Position numbers and translations under genes: made by a program
Shown: in pieces, positions 10,131-17,002 of the stretch
How positions within the stretch are numbered: the stretch's first letter is position 1
Layout: every line of letters starts with the position of its first letter
The notes under the pieces: generated by a model
The model's database searches: none
What the model was told of the DNA's origin: nothing
Seen by the model: only the letters and a program-made list of their open reading frames with translations
DNA from: Monosiga brevicollis MX1
Lineage: Eukaryota; Opisthokonta; Choanoflagellata; Craspedida; Salpingoecidae
Reading direction: 5' to 3'
Assembly: GCF_000002865.3 (NCBI RefSeq)
Contig: NW_001865051.1
Coordinates: 773,823-790,824, forward strand
Length of the DNA: 17,002 nt

Positions 10131-11997
10131 TCAGTGGAAAGACCCATTGTGACCGAAACTGAGTGTGCGGAGAGCGTAGTAGAGGAGACCCGTTGCAGCA
10201 TCAAGTTCGGTCCGCCGGAATCGAATACCAAGGCGCCCACGCCTAGGTGGCTTGCTGCTGGGGTCGGCATGGCCGGCGTACTTGGCCTGCCAGTCAGGAT
10301 CTGTTCGGTAACCCTCCACCAGTTGGGGGTAGATGGAAAGTTGGAGCACGGTTGTGCTGCCTGGCGCTGAGGTGGTCTCGCTGGCCTGGGTCGCGGCCGC
10401 TGCCACAAAGGCAACGCCGCCATCACGGATCGCCGTGCCATCCTCGTCCTCACCTAGGACTGGCTCGGCGGCAGTAAACGTTGTAACATCCTCGTCCTTC
10501 ATGTGCATTCGTGAGAGGGCGTCAGCGGCCACATTGTGTTGGCCTGGTAGGTAAATCACACGCATATTAACGTGCTGAAGCGTATCCATGCACCAACGAT
10601 CAAAGCGCCTACGCTGGGGTACTGGGCCCTGAAGCTTGGTGGTCTCGAGATACTGGAGAGAGCGATGGTCAGTGTACACGTCGACAGTCTGATTGCCAAT
10701 CAGGTGGGCATAGCGCTTAAGCGCGCACAATGGCTAGCAACTCTTTGTCACGGACAGGGTAGTTCAACTCGGCGTCGTGGAGCTTCTGCGAGAAGCAGTC
10801 CACTATGCGGCCTTGTTGAGAAAGAACGGCGCCGATGCACTCGTCAGAGGCGTCCGTCTGCAGGGAAAAGGGATACTGGCCCGAAGTGTCTGGAATCATG
10901 AGCACGGGGCCATCGAGAAGTGCCTTTTTGAGGTCCTCAAAGGCTGACTTCATCTGAGGGGTCCAAGCCAGCTTGACACGCTTGAGACTGTTCTTCGCAC
11001 GATCAGTCAGCGGCTTGGCGAGCTTGGAAAACGAAGCAATGAAACGGCGGTAGTAGTTGGCGAAGCCCAGGAAACGTTGTAGTTGAGTGGTGGTAGCAGG
11101 GAGTGGCCAGTCCCGGAGGGCTGCCAGCTTCGAGGTCTGCATAGCAATGTTGTTGTGGCTCACGGTGTGGCCCACAAAGTCGACCTGGTCCTGGAAGAAG
11201 GAGCACTTGGCGATGTTGATCTTGAACTGCGCATCGCGAAGTCAGTCGAGAACACGTCGAACGTGGCGTTCATGGTCAGCCCGCGTTGGGCTGTAGATCA
11301 AGATGTCGTCGAGGTAGACAATGACAAAGTCGTCAAGAAGGTCGCCGAGGAGCTGATTCATGGTCCGCTGGAACGTCGCAGGAGCATTGCACAGGCCAAA
11401 CGGCAAAACGCGAAACTCGTAGGGGCCATAGCGCGTCGTGAAAGCAGTCATTGGGCACGCTGTCGGCGGCCATGGGTATCTGGTGGTAGCCGGAACGGAG
11501 GTCCAGCGAAGTAAAACAGGTTGCGTCGCGGAGACGGCTTAAGCAGTCCTCAATCCGTGGCAGTGGATATGCGTCTTTGACGGTAACCTTGTTGAGGGCA
11601 CGGTAGTCGACACAAAATCGCCAGGAGCCGTTGGACTTTTTTACGAGGAGCACAGGGGATGACCAAGGGCTGGTCGAAGGCTGGATGACCTTGTCTCGAA
11701 CCATATCGGTCAGGAGCTGCTTCAGTGCGGCCAATTCGGCTTCGCCTCGGCAGTAGTCTCGCTACTTGACGGGTTGCGCATTGTCCGTCAAGATAATTTT
11801 GTGTTCAGCAGATTCTACGCCTCGCATAGCCGGCGCCGGCGCCGGAGTCGGTCCGTCGTCGAAGAGGTCAGAGTACTCGTTTCGAATGTCGTCGATCAGA
11901 GCATCGCGGTCGTTGGGGGTGGACGAAGATTGCTCCAGGGTGGCCGAGAAACAGCACACAGAGTTGTCGGGGGTCAGAGGATAGTGTGTGTGTGTGA
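10131..11997 (-). mobile_element. Truncated Ty3/gypsy-type LTR retrotransposon fragment
   Basis: The fragment is defined by the pol remnant on the minus strand. No gag, complete protease, integrase or LTR is seen on either side. Both ends lie next to short TG-rich microsatellites (about 10094-10108 and 11983-11997). The integrase side stops after the spacer that follows RNase H. Exact boundaries are estimated from where coding similarity fades. Confidence 0.8.
10165..11990 (-). pseudogene. Decayed gypsy pol: reverse transcriptase and RNase H, no integrase
   Basis: Reading the minus strand, a short possible protease tail is followed by the RT fingers (WSSPVLLVKKSNGSWRFCVD), the catalytic block [11 protein letters not shown] with Asp at 11501-11503, [17 protein letters not shown], and the YLDD box at 11305-11316. 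Then come the connection (RFLGFANYYRRFI) and RNase H (FSLQTDASDE with Asp at 10852-10854, RDKELLAIV, YTDHRSLQYLE, VAADALSR). This order is that of Ty3/gypsy elements. Four lesions disable it: in-frame TAG at 11762-11764, a one-base frameshift near 11450, in-frame TGA at 11242-11244, and a one-base frameshift near 10725. The frame ends just past an LLYY motif, where the integrase zinc domain should begin. The catalytic residues survive, so decay is moderate. Confidence 0.9.
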
Positions 11998-12159
11998 AAT
12001 CAGCAATATGTTGGGACCAACAGACGCTACAGCAGGATGGTACGGCAAGATGTTACACAACAAGGTTCGACAAAATCAAGTGCCAGAGGACACACAACGT
12101 GGTAATGTATACCGTCTCAGATTGTGTCTCTAAAAGTTGCTCTCTTTGACGCCGCCGAT

Positions 12160-12305
12160 TTTTTTCTTGGCCGTGATTTCGCTTCCACCTGTCTTCAGTG
12201 TGATGATAGAAGCCGATAAAAGTGTCTTGTTCTCTTGTTGTGTTGTTTTGCATGCCGTAGTGATTCGATGTCGGGGTTGCACAGCTTTGCTTCCAGCTCT
12301 GAGAT
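12160..12305 (+). repeat. Diverged direct repeat, copy A
   Basis: It is similar to 12642-12784. Shared landmarks in the same order are a T-run followed by TTGGCC, ATAAAA, GTTCTCTT, TTGTTGTTTTG, a GATGTCGG block, TTGCACAGCTTT and a terminal CTCT/CTC AGAT. Similarity is clear in the last ~65 bases and looser before that. Confidence 0.7.
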
Positions 12306-12641
12306 TTGACCACTGAATTTATTATACGCAGATCAGTGCGATAGTCCATTCTCTGTCCCCACTGAACTGCAAATGTGTTTCCACCTGCTACAAATGGAAG
12401 CGGTCTCCCTAGATCGGTACCATTTGCCTTTTTGACCCCGATCATTCGACTTCCCTCCTTCTGTCTTGTTCTGTCTTGTTCGCTCGCCTTCCTTTAATCC
12501 ATGTTCTTGTTATAGTGTGAGCGTGCGACGGGTTTATTTGTGATCGTGCTGTGATGGTTTGTCGTTGTGATATTTGACTGCCGTTTTAGGTGTTGTGTTT
12601 GAAATGACTGTATCTCTGGTCATACTTGGTCGTTTTTCATC

Positions 12642-12784
12642 ATTTTTTTGGCCTTGTGAGTGAATCTTTGCACTTGTACCTCTTGGCATAATGCAAGCCC
12701 ATAAAATGTTCTCGTTCTCTTTTGTTGTTTTGCGTGCCGAAGAGATATTGATGTCGGAGTTGCACAGCTTTCCTTTGTCTCAGA
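12642..12784 (+). repeat. Diverged direct repeat, copy B
   Basis: Partner of copy A, displaced by about 482 bases in the same orientation. The copies differ by substitutions and small indels, so the duplication is not recent. It could be an old tandem duplication, two old insertions, or the remnants of paired terminal repeats. Confidence 0.7.
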
Positions 12785-12944
12785 TTGGGCCTCATGCTGA
12801 CTCGACAAGCTCTGCGCCGCTCGGCCCTGATCACACACGGACTGACTCCCACGACTGACGCTTCTTTGCCTGCTCTCTCCGGGGCTGCTCACCATGAACC
12901 GAATCACACAGGACGACACTCGGCATTGCCTGAGCCCCATCGAA

Positions 12945-14100
12945 CCTGCCTCGCCATCCTCTGCGACGTCCGGGCCTGGTCATCCAGGGTCTGATCTGCA
13001 CGGGCCTGCCTCGACATCATCCGCGGCGTCCGGGCCTGGTCATCCAGCACCTGATCTTCCCTTCCCTCCCTCGACATGATCTGTACGGTCATGAGCCTGG
13101 TCATCCAGGGTCTGATCTGCACGGACCTGCCTCGACACAATCTCGGCGGTCTTGAGTCATCCAGGGTCTGATCTGCTCGGACCTGCCTCGTCATCCTTTG
13201 CGGCGGTCTTGAAACAGCCAGGGTCTGATCTTCACGGACCTGCCTCGTCATCCTCTGCACAGTCATGAGCCTGGTCATCCAGGGTCTGATCTGCTCAGAC
13301 CTGCCTCGACACGATCTGCACAGTCATGAGCCTGGTCATCCAGGGTCTGATCTGCTCAGACCTGCCTCGTCACGATCTGCACGGGCAGGAGCCTGGTCAT
13401 CCAGGGTCTGATCTGCACGGACTTGCTTCGCCATCCTCGGCGTCGTCCGGGCCCAGTCATCCAGGGTCTGATCTGCATGGATTCGGCTCGTCACGATCTG
13501 CACGGTCAGGAGCCTGGTCATCCAGCACTTGATCTTCCCTTCCTTGCCTCGACACGATCTGCACCGTCATGAGCCTGGTAATCCAGGGTCTGATCTTCAC
13601 GGACCTGCCTCGACACGATCTGCACGGTCATGAGCCTGGTAATCCAGGGTCTGATCTTCACGGACCTGCCTCGACACGATCTGCACGGTCATGAGCCTGG
13701 TCATCCAGGGTCTGATCTACTCGGACCTGCCTCGACACGATCTGCACGGTCATGAGCCTGGTCATCCAGGGTCTGATCTGCTCGGACCTGCCTCGTCATC
13801 CTCTGCACAGTCATGAGCCTGGTCATCAAGGGTCTGATCTGCATGGACTCGGCTCGTCACGATCTGCACAGTCATGAGCCTGGTAATCCAGGGTCTGATC
13901 TTCACGGACCTGCCTCGACACGATCTGCACGGTCATGAGCCTGGTAATCCAGGGTCTGATCTGCTCGGACCTGCCTCGTCATCCTCTGCACAGTCATGAG
14001 CCTGGTCATCCAGGGTCTGATCTGCATGGACTCGGCTCGTCACGATCTGCACGGGCAGGAGCCTGGTCATCCAGCACTTGATCTTCCCTTCCTTGCCTCG
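12945..14100 (+). repeat. Minisatellite with a ~61-bp unit, about 19-20 copies
   Basis: The anchor CCTGCCTCG (or variants) recurs at 12945, 13005, 13065, 13126, 13182, 13239, 13300, 13361, 13422, 13482, 13543, 13604, 13665, 13726, 13787, 13848, 13909, 13970, 14031 and 14092. Intervals are mostly 61, with 60 at three places and 56 and 57 once each. Other recurring parts are CCTGGTCATCCAGGGTCTGA and GATCTGCACGGTCATGAG. The first units are more diverged and irregular; the later eleven are spaced exactly 61. A 61-base unit shifts reading frame at each copy and carries stops, so it is not a protein repeat. It directly precedes the reverse-transcriptase frame. Confidence 0.97.
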
Positions 14101-14131
14101 TGCCCGCGGCCGAGCCAGTGACCAGGACGTC

Positions 14132-14318
14132 AAACGGCGGCGGGGAGCAACATCCCATCATCGGAACACTTCCAATGCTTCTCCCCAGCCCTCGCTCCTT
14201 TGCTCAAGTTGCTGCGGCAATGCCTGCCGCCGCCACTGCCACATCTTCGGCCCCTATGACCGAGGATTTGTCAGCATCGGTGCCCTCTGAGCCAAATGGC
14301 AGCGGGGAGCAACAACCC
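14132..14318 (+). repeat. Pair of 25-bp direct repeats 162 bases apart
   Basis: Positions 14132-14156 and 14294-14318 match at 22 of 25 bases. The offset is a multiple of three, and in the reverse-transcriptase frame they read NGGGEQHP and NGSGEQQP. The first copy lies upstream of the first in-frame ATG. Confidence 0.8.
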
Positions 14319-17002
14319 TCGCCCGAGTCCACAGGGCAGACACATCATTCGATTCCTAACACACCATCGGATTTTTTGACCATGTCTTCGGATGAAAGCG
14401 ACTCCCCTCCTCGCTCCACCGCACTCCGCGCGCCCACCCCTATCGCCCCTCCCGCGCATGATGGTGCCGGTGACACAAACGGCAGTGTCACGCCTGAGCC
14501 ATTGGTGCAATCACCTACACCCGCTCAAATGGTGCTGCCATATCCATCGGGTACACAACAAACCCATTCCGATCCCTCTCCGCCCTCTGCTTCACCCCCT
14601 GCCTCTGCCATTTTGCCCGCTGCCGTTTCACATCCTGTCGAACACAGTGAGCATGCAAACTCAGCCCCACTTGGCGAAGTCAGTGAGAGTGAAACACACA
14701 ATACAGCGAGCGAACACAGTGAGAGTGAGCAAGATGTTCTTCTCAGCGATCCCGCTCCGTCCATCGCTGCCAACGTGCTGGATGCCCAGCGCAAGGTCCT
14801 GCTGAAGACATCTGGCCACAGGCAACTCCTCGCCTGCCCATTTGGGCTTTGCAAATGCAAGGGGCCCCGCCTTGACCGCAAAGGCTGGGTCAATCATGTA
14901 CTACGCGAGCACCCCTACGACGAGCAAGCCACTGATCTGGTCAAGCAGGTGATGGAGGCCAAATTGGTCGCCCAGTGCAACAAGTGTCACCTCTTCTTCG
15001 AAGCTGCTGGTATCAGTCAACACCGCTCCCGATGTGGTGCCAATCTGAAGCGAGCGACCGAGGCGTTGTTTCATGCGGCTGGACACGACCTGCTTGAGAT
15101 TATGCGTGGCGCTTGGCCCCAACAGTGTGTAGGGTCTCGCATCAGCGCCCGGCATCCACTGATGCAGCGCAGCCGCTACCCATCCAACGCCACCGAGACC
15201 AAGCTGATGGCTGCCACCCTGAGCCAGCTGTATTGGTCTGCCGTCCACTCGGACTATACCGCTGAAGAGCGAGAGATGTGCTGGGCTTTGATTTTGGCCT
15301 TGCCTAGCATGTTGTTGTCTGCTCCCTCGACCGCACTGTCTACGATTGACCTGCGCAATATGTTTCACGATCGTCTCCGTTGGCTTGTGACGGGGCAACT
15401 AGGTCGGGTCGTGGACGCCATGCGCAAGGCAGTCGCACGCAAGCAGAGCCGTCAAGGACAGCTGAACGCCGGCGCGGGGGCCCACCCGAACGACGCAGTC
15501 GACCAGAGCCTCAGGTCGCTCGTCCGCGACCCGGACCTGGCGGACGAAGCCTGGGCAAACCACGTCACGAACCGTCTGAACCGAGGTCAGATTGCCAAAG
15601 CATTTGATGCCGACAAGGCTCGTGCCGTGATTGGTAATTCTGAGGTTCAGGCCGTGCGCGACCTCTTGGTACCGCCCGGGCTGACCCCGTACATTGCTTC
15701 GACACCCGCCTCCACGTCTACACTGGCACCAGCCACGGCTGCGAGCTCCCCAAACGTGTCCTTCACCAAGGGTGAGCTCCCCAAGGCGTTGGCGGCCACC
15801 AAGGGCGTCACCGATCCCTATGGTTGGTCTGGTGAGCTTCTTGCCTCCATCTACCGCATCAAGGAGCACTTCAGTCAAGTCTTGGGCCCACGCCAGGGTT
15901 CTACCAGCGACCCGACTGCTCCTTCTGATGGAGACGCGCCTCAGGGCCCCACCACCGCCACTGGAGGTCCTCAGGTTGCCTTGAACAAGATCTTTCACCA
16001 CATTGCCAACAACACCGTGCCCGAGTCGATTCGACATGCCCTTTGCTCCATCAACTACACTATCCTGGAGAAGGCCAATGGCAAGTTTCGACCCGTGGGC
16101 ACGGATTCCATCTTCAACAAGGTTGTCAACCGCGCTCTGCTCGAGCAACAGCAGCCCCATATTGCCCACTTGCTACAGGCCAGTCCAGAGCTGGCCGTCA
16201 GAGTCAAGGACGGCATTTCAGCAGCGGTTGGCATGGCCTTTGGTGAGCTTCAAGCCTGTGAGTCTACCCCGGGCTGGACCATGCTCTCCCTCGATTTCAA
16301 GAGTGCCTTCAACTACACCGACCGAGCACGGCTACACGAGATTGTGGCCGACAAGGTTCCTGGCCTTTTGCGCGCCTTTGAACGACACTATGCTCGACCC
16401 ACTACCCACTGCATTGTCGACAAGTTCTTCAAGGTGATTGACATTGATGTTGGCCAAGGCATTGTGCAGGGCAACGAGCTATCGCCCTTCTTCTTTGCCC
16501 TGTACTCCTGTGAGGTCCTGGGTCTCCTCGACGCCACCACTGACTACCGCTGCAAGGTCATCAAGTACCTCGACGACATTGTACTGATGGGTCCCGCGGA
16601 GGACGTGGCGGCCGACGTCGAGATTGTTAAGGCTCGTGCAGAGTCTGCTGGCCTTCATCTGCAGCCCAGTAAGAGCCGCTTCTACATGCCTCGTCACCAT
16701 CCCGCTTCCATCGCTGCTATCGAGTCTGCCTTGCCAGATGCCGTGCGCGAGACGGCCAACACGGGCATGACGGTCTTGGGAACGCCGATTGGCCGTCGCG
16801 AGTGGATGAAGAAGCAGCTGAACGACAAGGCAAAGCACATTGCTGGCAAGCTCAATGACATGCTGACGACCGGTGTCTCGCTTCAGGCCCTCCTCACGGC
16901 CATGCAGTACGTGCCTAGCCTCATCAACCACCTCTACACGCTGCCCCCAAGTCTCACGTCGGGCTTGTCCGAGCTCTTGAACCGGCTGCAAGGACACCTT
17001 TC
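14175..17002 (+). CDS. Zinc-finger reverse transcriptase of a non-LTR-type retroelement, 3' end outside window
   Basis: The frame is open from 14082, just after TGA at 14079-14081, to the right edge. The first in-frame ATG is at 14175, giving at least 942 residues and no stop. Residues 1-~200 are Pro/Ser/Thr-rich with acidic SESE stretches and look disordered. Finger 1 is C221-x4-C226 ... H241-x4-H246; finger 2 is C268-x2-C271-x11-H283-x3-C287. A helical linker follows, with a block near 530-556 (GELPKALAATKGVTDPYGW) like the lead-in to RT in LINE-like proteins. RT motifs are FRPVG (639-642), LSLDFKSAFNYTDR with catalytic D707, QGNELSPFFF (765 on), KYLDDIVLMG with Y798-L-D-D801, and VLGTPIG (868 on). 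Known: zinc fingers upstream of RT with no apurinic-type endonuclease are seen in R2/NeSL/CRE-type elements, whose restriction-like nuclease is C-terminal. That part would lie beyond the edge, so the clade is inference. It is probably expressed by the element itself to copy its RNA at a target site. The true N-terminus is uncertain. Confidence 0.88.
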   Translation, partial: MLLPSPRSFAQVAAAMPAAATATSSAPMTEDLSASVPSEPNGSGEQQPSPESTGQTHHSIPNTPSDFLTMSSDESDSPPRSTALRAPTPIAPPAHDGAGDTNGSVTPEPLVQSPTPAQMVLPYPSGTQQTHSDPSPPSASPPASAILPAAVSHPVEHSEHANSAPLGEVSESETHNTASEHSESEQDVLLSDPAPSIAANVLDAQRKVLLKTSGHRQLLACPFGLCKCKGPRLDRKGWVNHVLREHPYDEQATDLVKQVMEAKLVAQCNKCHLFFEAAGISQHRSRCGANLKRATEALFHAAGHDLLEIMRGAWPQQCVGSRISARHPLMQRSRYPSNATETKLMAATLSQLYWSAVHSDYTAEEREMCWALILALPSMLLSAPSTALSTIDLRNMFHDRLRWLVTGQLGRVVDAMRKAVARKQSRQGQLNAGAGAHPNDAVDQSLRSLVRDPDLADEAWANHVTNRLNRGQIAKAFDADKARAVIGNSEVQAVRDLLVPPGLTPYIASTPASTSTLAPATAASSPNVSFTKGELPKALAATKGVTDPYGWSGELLASIYRIKEHFSQVLGPRQGSTSDPTAPSDGDAPQGPTTATGGPQVALNKIFHHIANNTVPESIRHALCSINYTILEKANGKFRPVGTDSIFNKVVNRALLEQQQPHIAHLLQASPELAVRVKDGISAAVGMAFGELQACESTPGWTMLSLDFKSAFNYTDRARLHEIVADKVPGLLRAFERHYARPTTHCIVDKFFKVIDIDVGQGIVQGNELSPFFFALYSCEVLGLLDATTDYRCKVIKYLDDIVLMGPAEDVAADVEIVKARAESAGLHLQPSKSRFYMPRHHPASIAAIESALPDAVRETANTGMTVLGTPIGRREWMKKQLNDKAKHIAGKLNDMLTTGVSLQALLTAMQYVPSLINHLYTLPPSLTSGLSELLNRLQGHL

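Larger units (their letters stand above)
11998..12944. other. Gene-free stretch between the gypsy fragment and the minisatellite
   Basis: No protein I recognise is encoded. Open frames on the minus strand (12053-12445 and 12620-12940) share a short similar peptide only because the DNA contains a diverged direct repeat, annotated separately. The stretch is T-rich on the plus strand around 12150-12750. It could be UTR of the downstream retroelement or remnants of another element. Confidence 0.5.
12945..17002 (+). mobile_element. Putative non-LTR retroelement, possibly including the minisatellite as its 5' region
   Basis: The intact reverse-transcriptase frame defines the element from about 14080 to beyond the right edge. 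Whether the 61-bp array belongs to it is unproven. The array abuts the frame with no other sequence between, and the open frame begins inside the last unit, which suggests the array is a repetitive 5' UTR. The alternative is that the element inserted into an existing minisatellite. Confidence 0.5.

Noticed and set aside
10085-10453. Minus-strand frame continuing past the gypsy RNase H as an integrase
   Set aside because: No HHCC zinc motif or DDE core is visible; it is an alternative frame over the end of the fragment.
12945-14100. CRISPR array
   Set aside because: Units are contiguous and similar along their whole length with no unique spacers, in a eukaryotic context.
12894-14133. Pro/Gly/His- or Arg/Gln-rich proteins from open frames in the minisatellite
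   Set aside because: The 61-bp unit is not a multiple of three, so frames rotate and hit stops; no frame is maintained.
14392-14897. Open frames of 78-137 codons on both strands around 14400-14900
   Set aside because: They are in other frames of the RT coding sequence, which contains the zinc fingers in its own frame.
15399-16169. 256-codon minus-strand open frame
   Set aside because: It is antisense to the GC-rich RT coding sequence and resembles no family; explained by codon bias on the opposite strand.

Overview
The window looks like nuclear DNA of a flagellated, intron-rich unicellular eukaryote, most plausibly a choanoflagellate or close relative of animals. This is inference. It rests on four spliced genes with animal-like orthologues, one of them an axonemal central-pair protein, with 22 inferred introns of only 86-195 bp, GC-rich codon use and invariant GT-AG borders. 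No bacterial features (operons, Shine-Dalgarno sites) are seen.

Left half (1-9463) is a compact housekeeping block. SPAG16/PF20 (+, 702-2815, 5 exons) converges with ARFGAP1 (-, 4841-3311, 4 exons). ARFGAP1 shares a 730-bp divergent upstream region with RTF2 (+, 5572-6881, 5 exons). RTF2 converges with IGBP1/TAP42 (-, 9463-7265, 12 exons). I reconstructed all four by hand from splice-site phase and family similarity. Each gives an uninterrupted product of near-family length (540, 374, 277 and 332 aa). The genes are functionally unrelated (axoneme, Golgi ARF cycle, replication fork, PP2A biogenesis), so the neighbourhood implies no shared pathway. The intergenic stretches hold microsatellites: a poly-C run, GA- and CT-rich tracts, a G-run cluster and a GTT/GCT run.

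Right half (about 9500-17002) is a repeat and transposon region. A decayed Ty3/gypsy-type pol fragment lies on the minus strand (about 10131-11997). It keeps reverse transcriptase and RNase H, has two in-frame stops and two frameshifts, and shows no integrase. Next come a gene-free stretch with two diverged ~140-bp direct repeats, and a ~61-bp minisatellite (12945-14100, 20 anchor points, higher-order structure). The last unit of that array leads into an open + strand frame that runs without a stop from 14082 to the window edge. This frame encodes a protein with two N-terminal zinc fingers and a reverse transcriptase with a YLDD box. It looks like an intact, possibly young non-LTR-type retroelement and is the most interesting object here. 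Its 3' end, and any endonuclease domain, lie outside the window.
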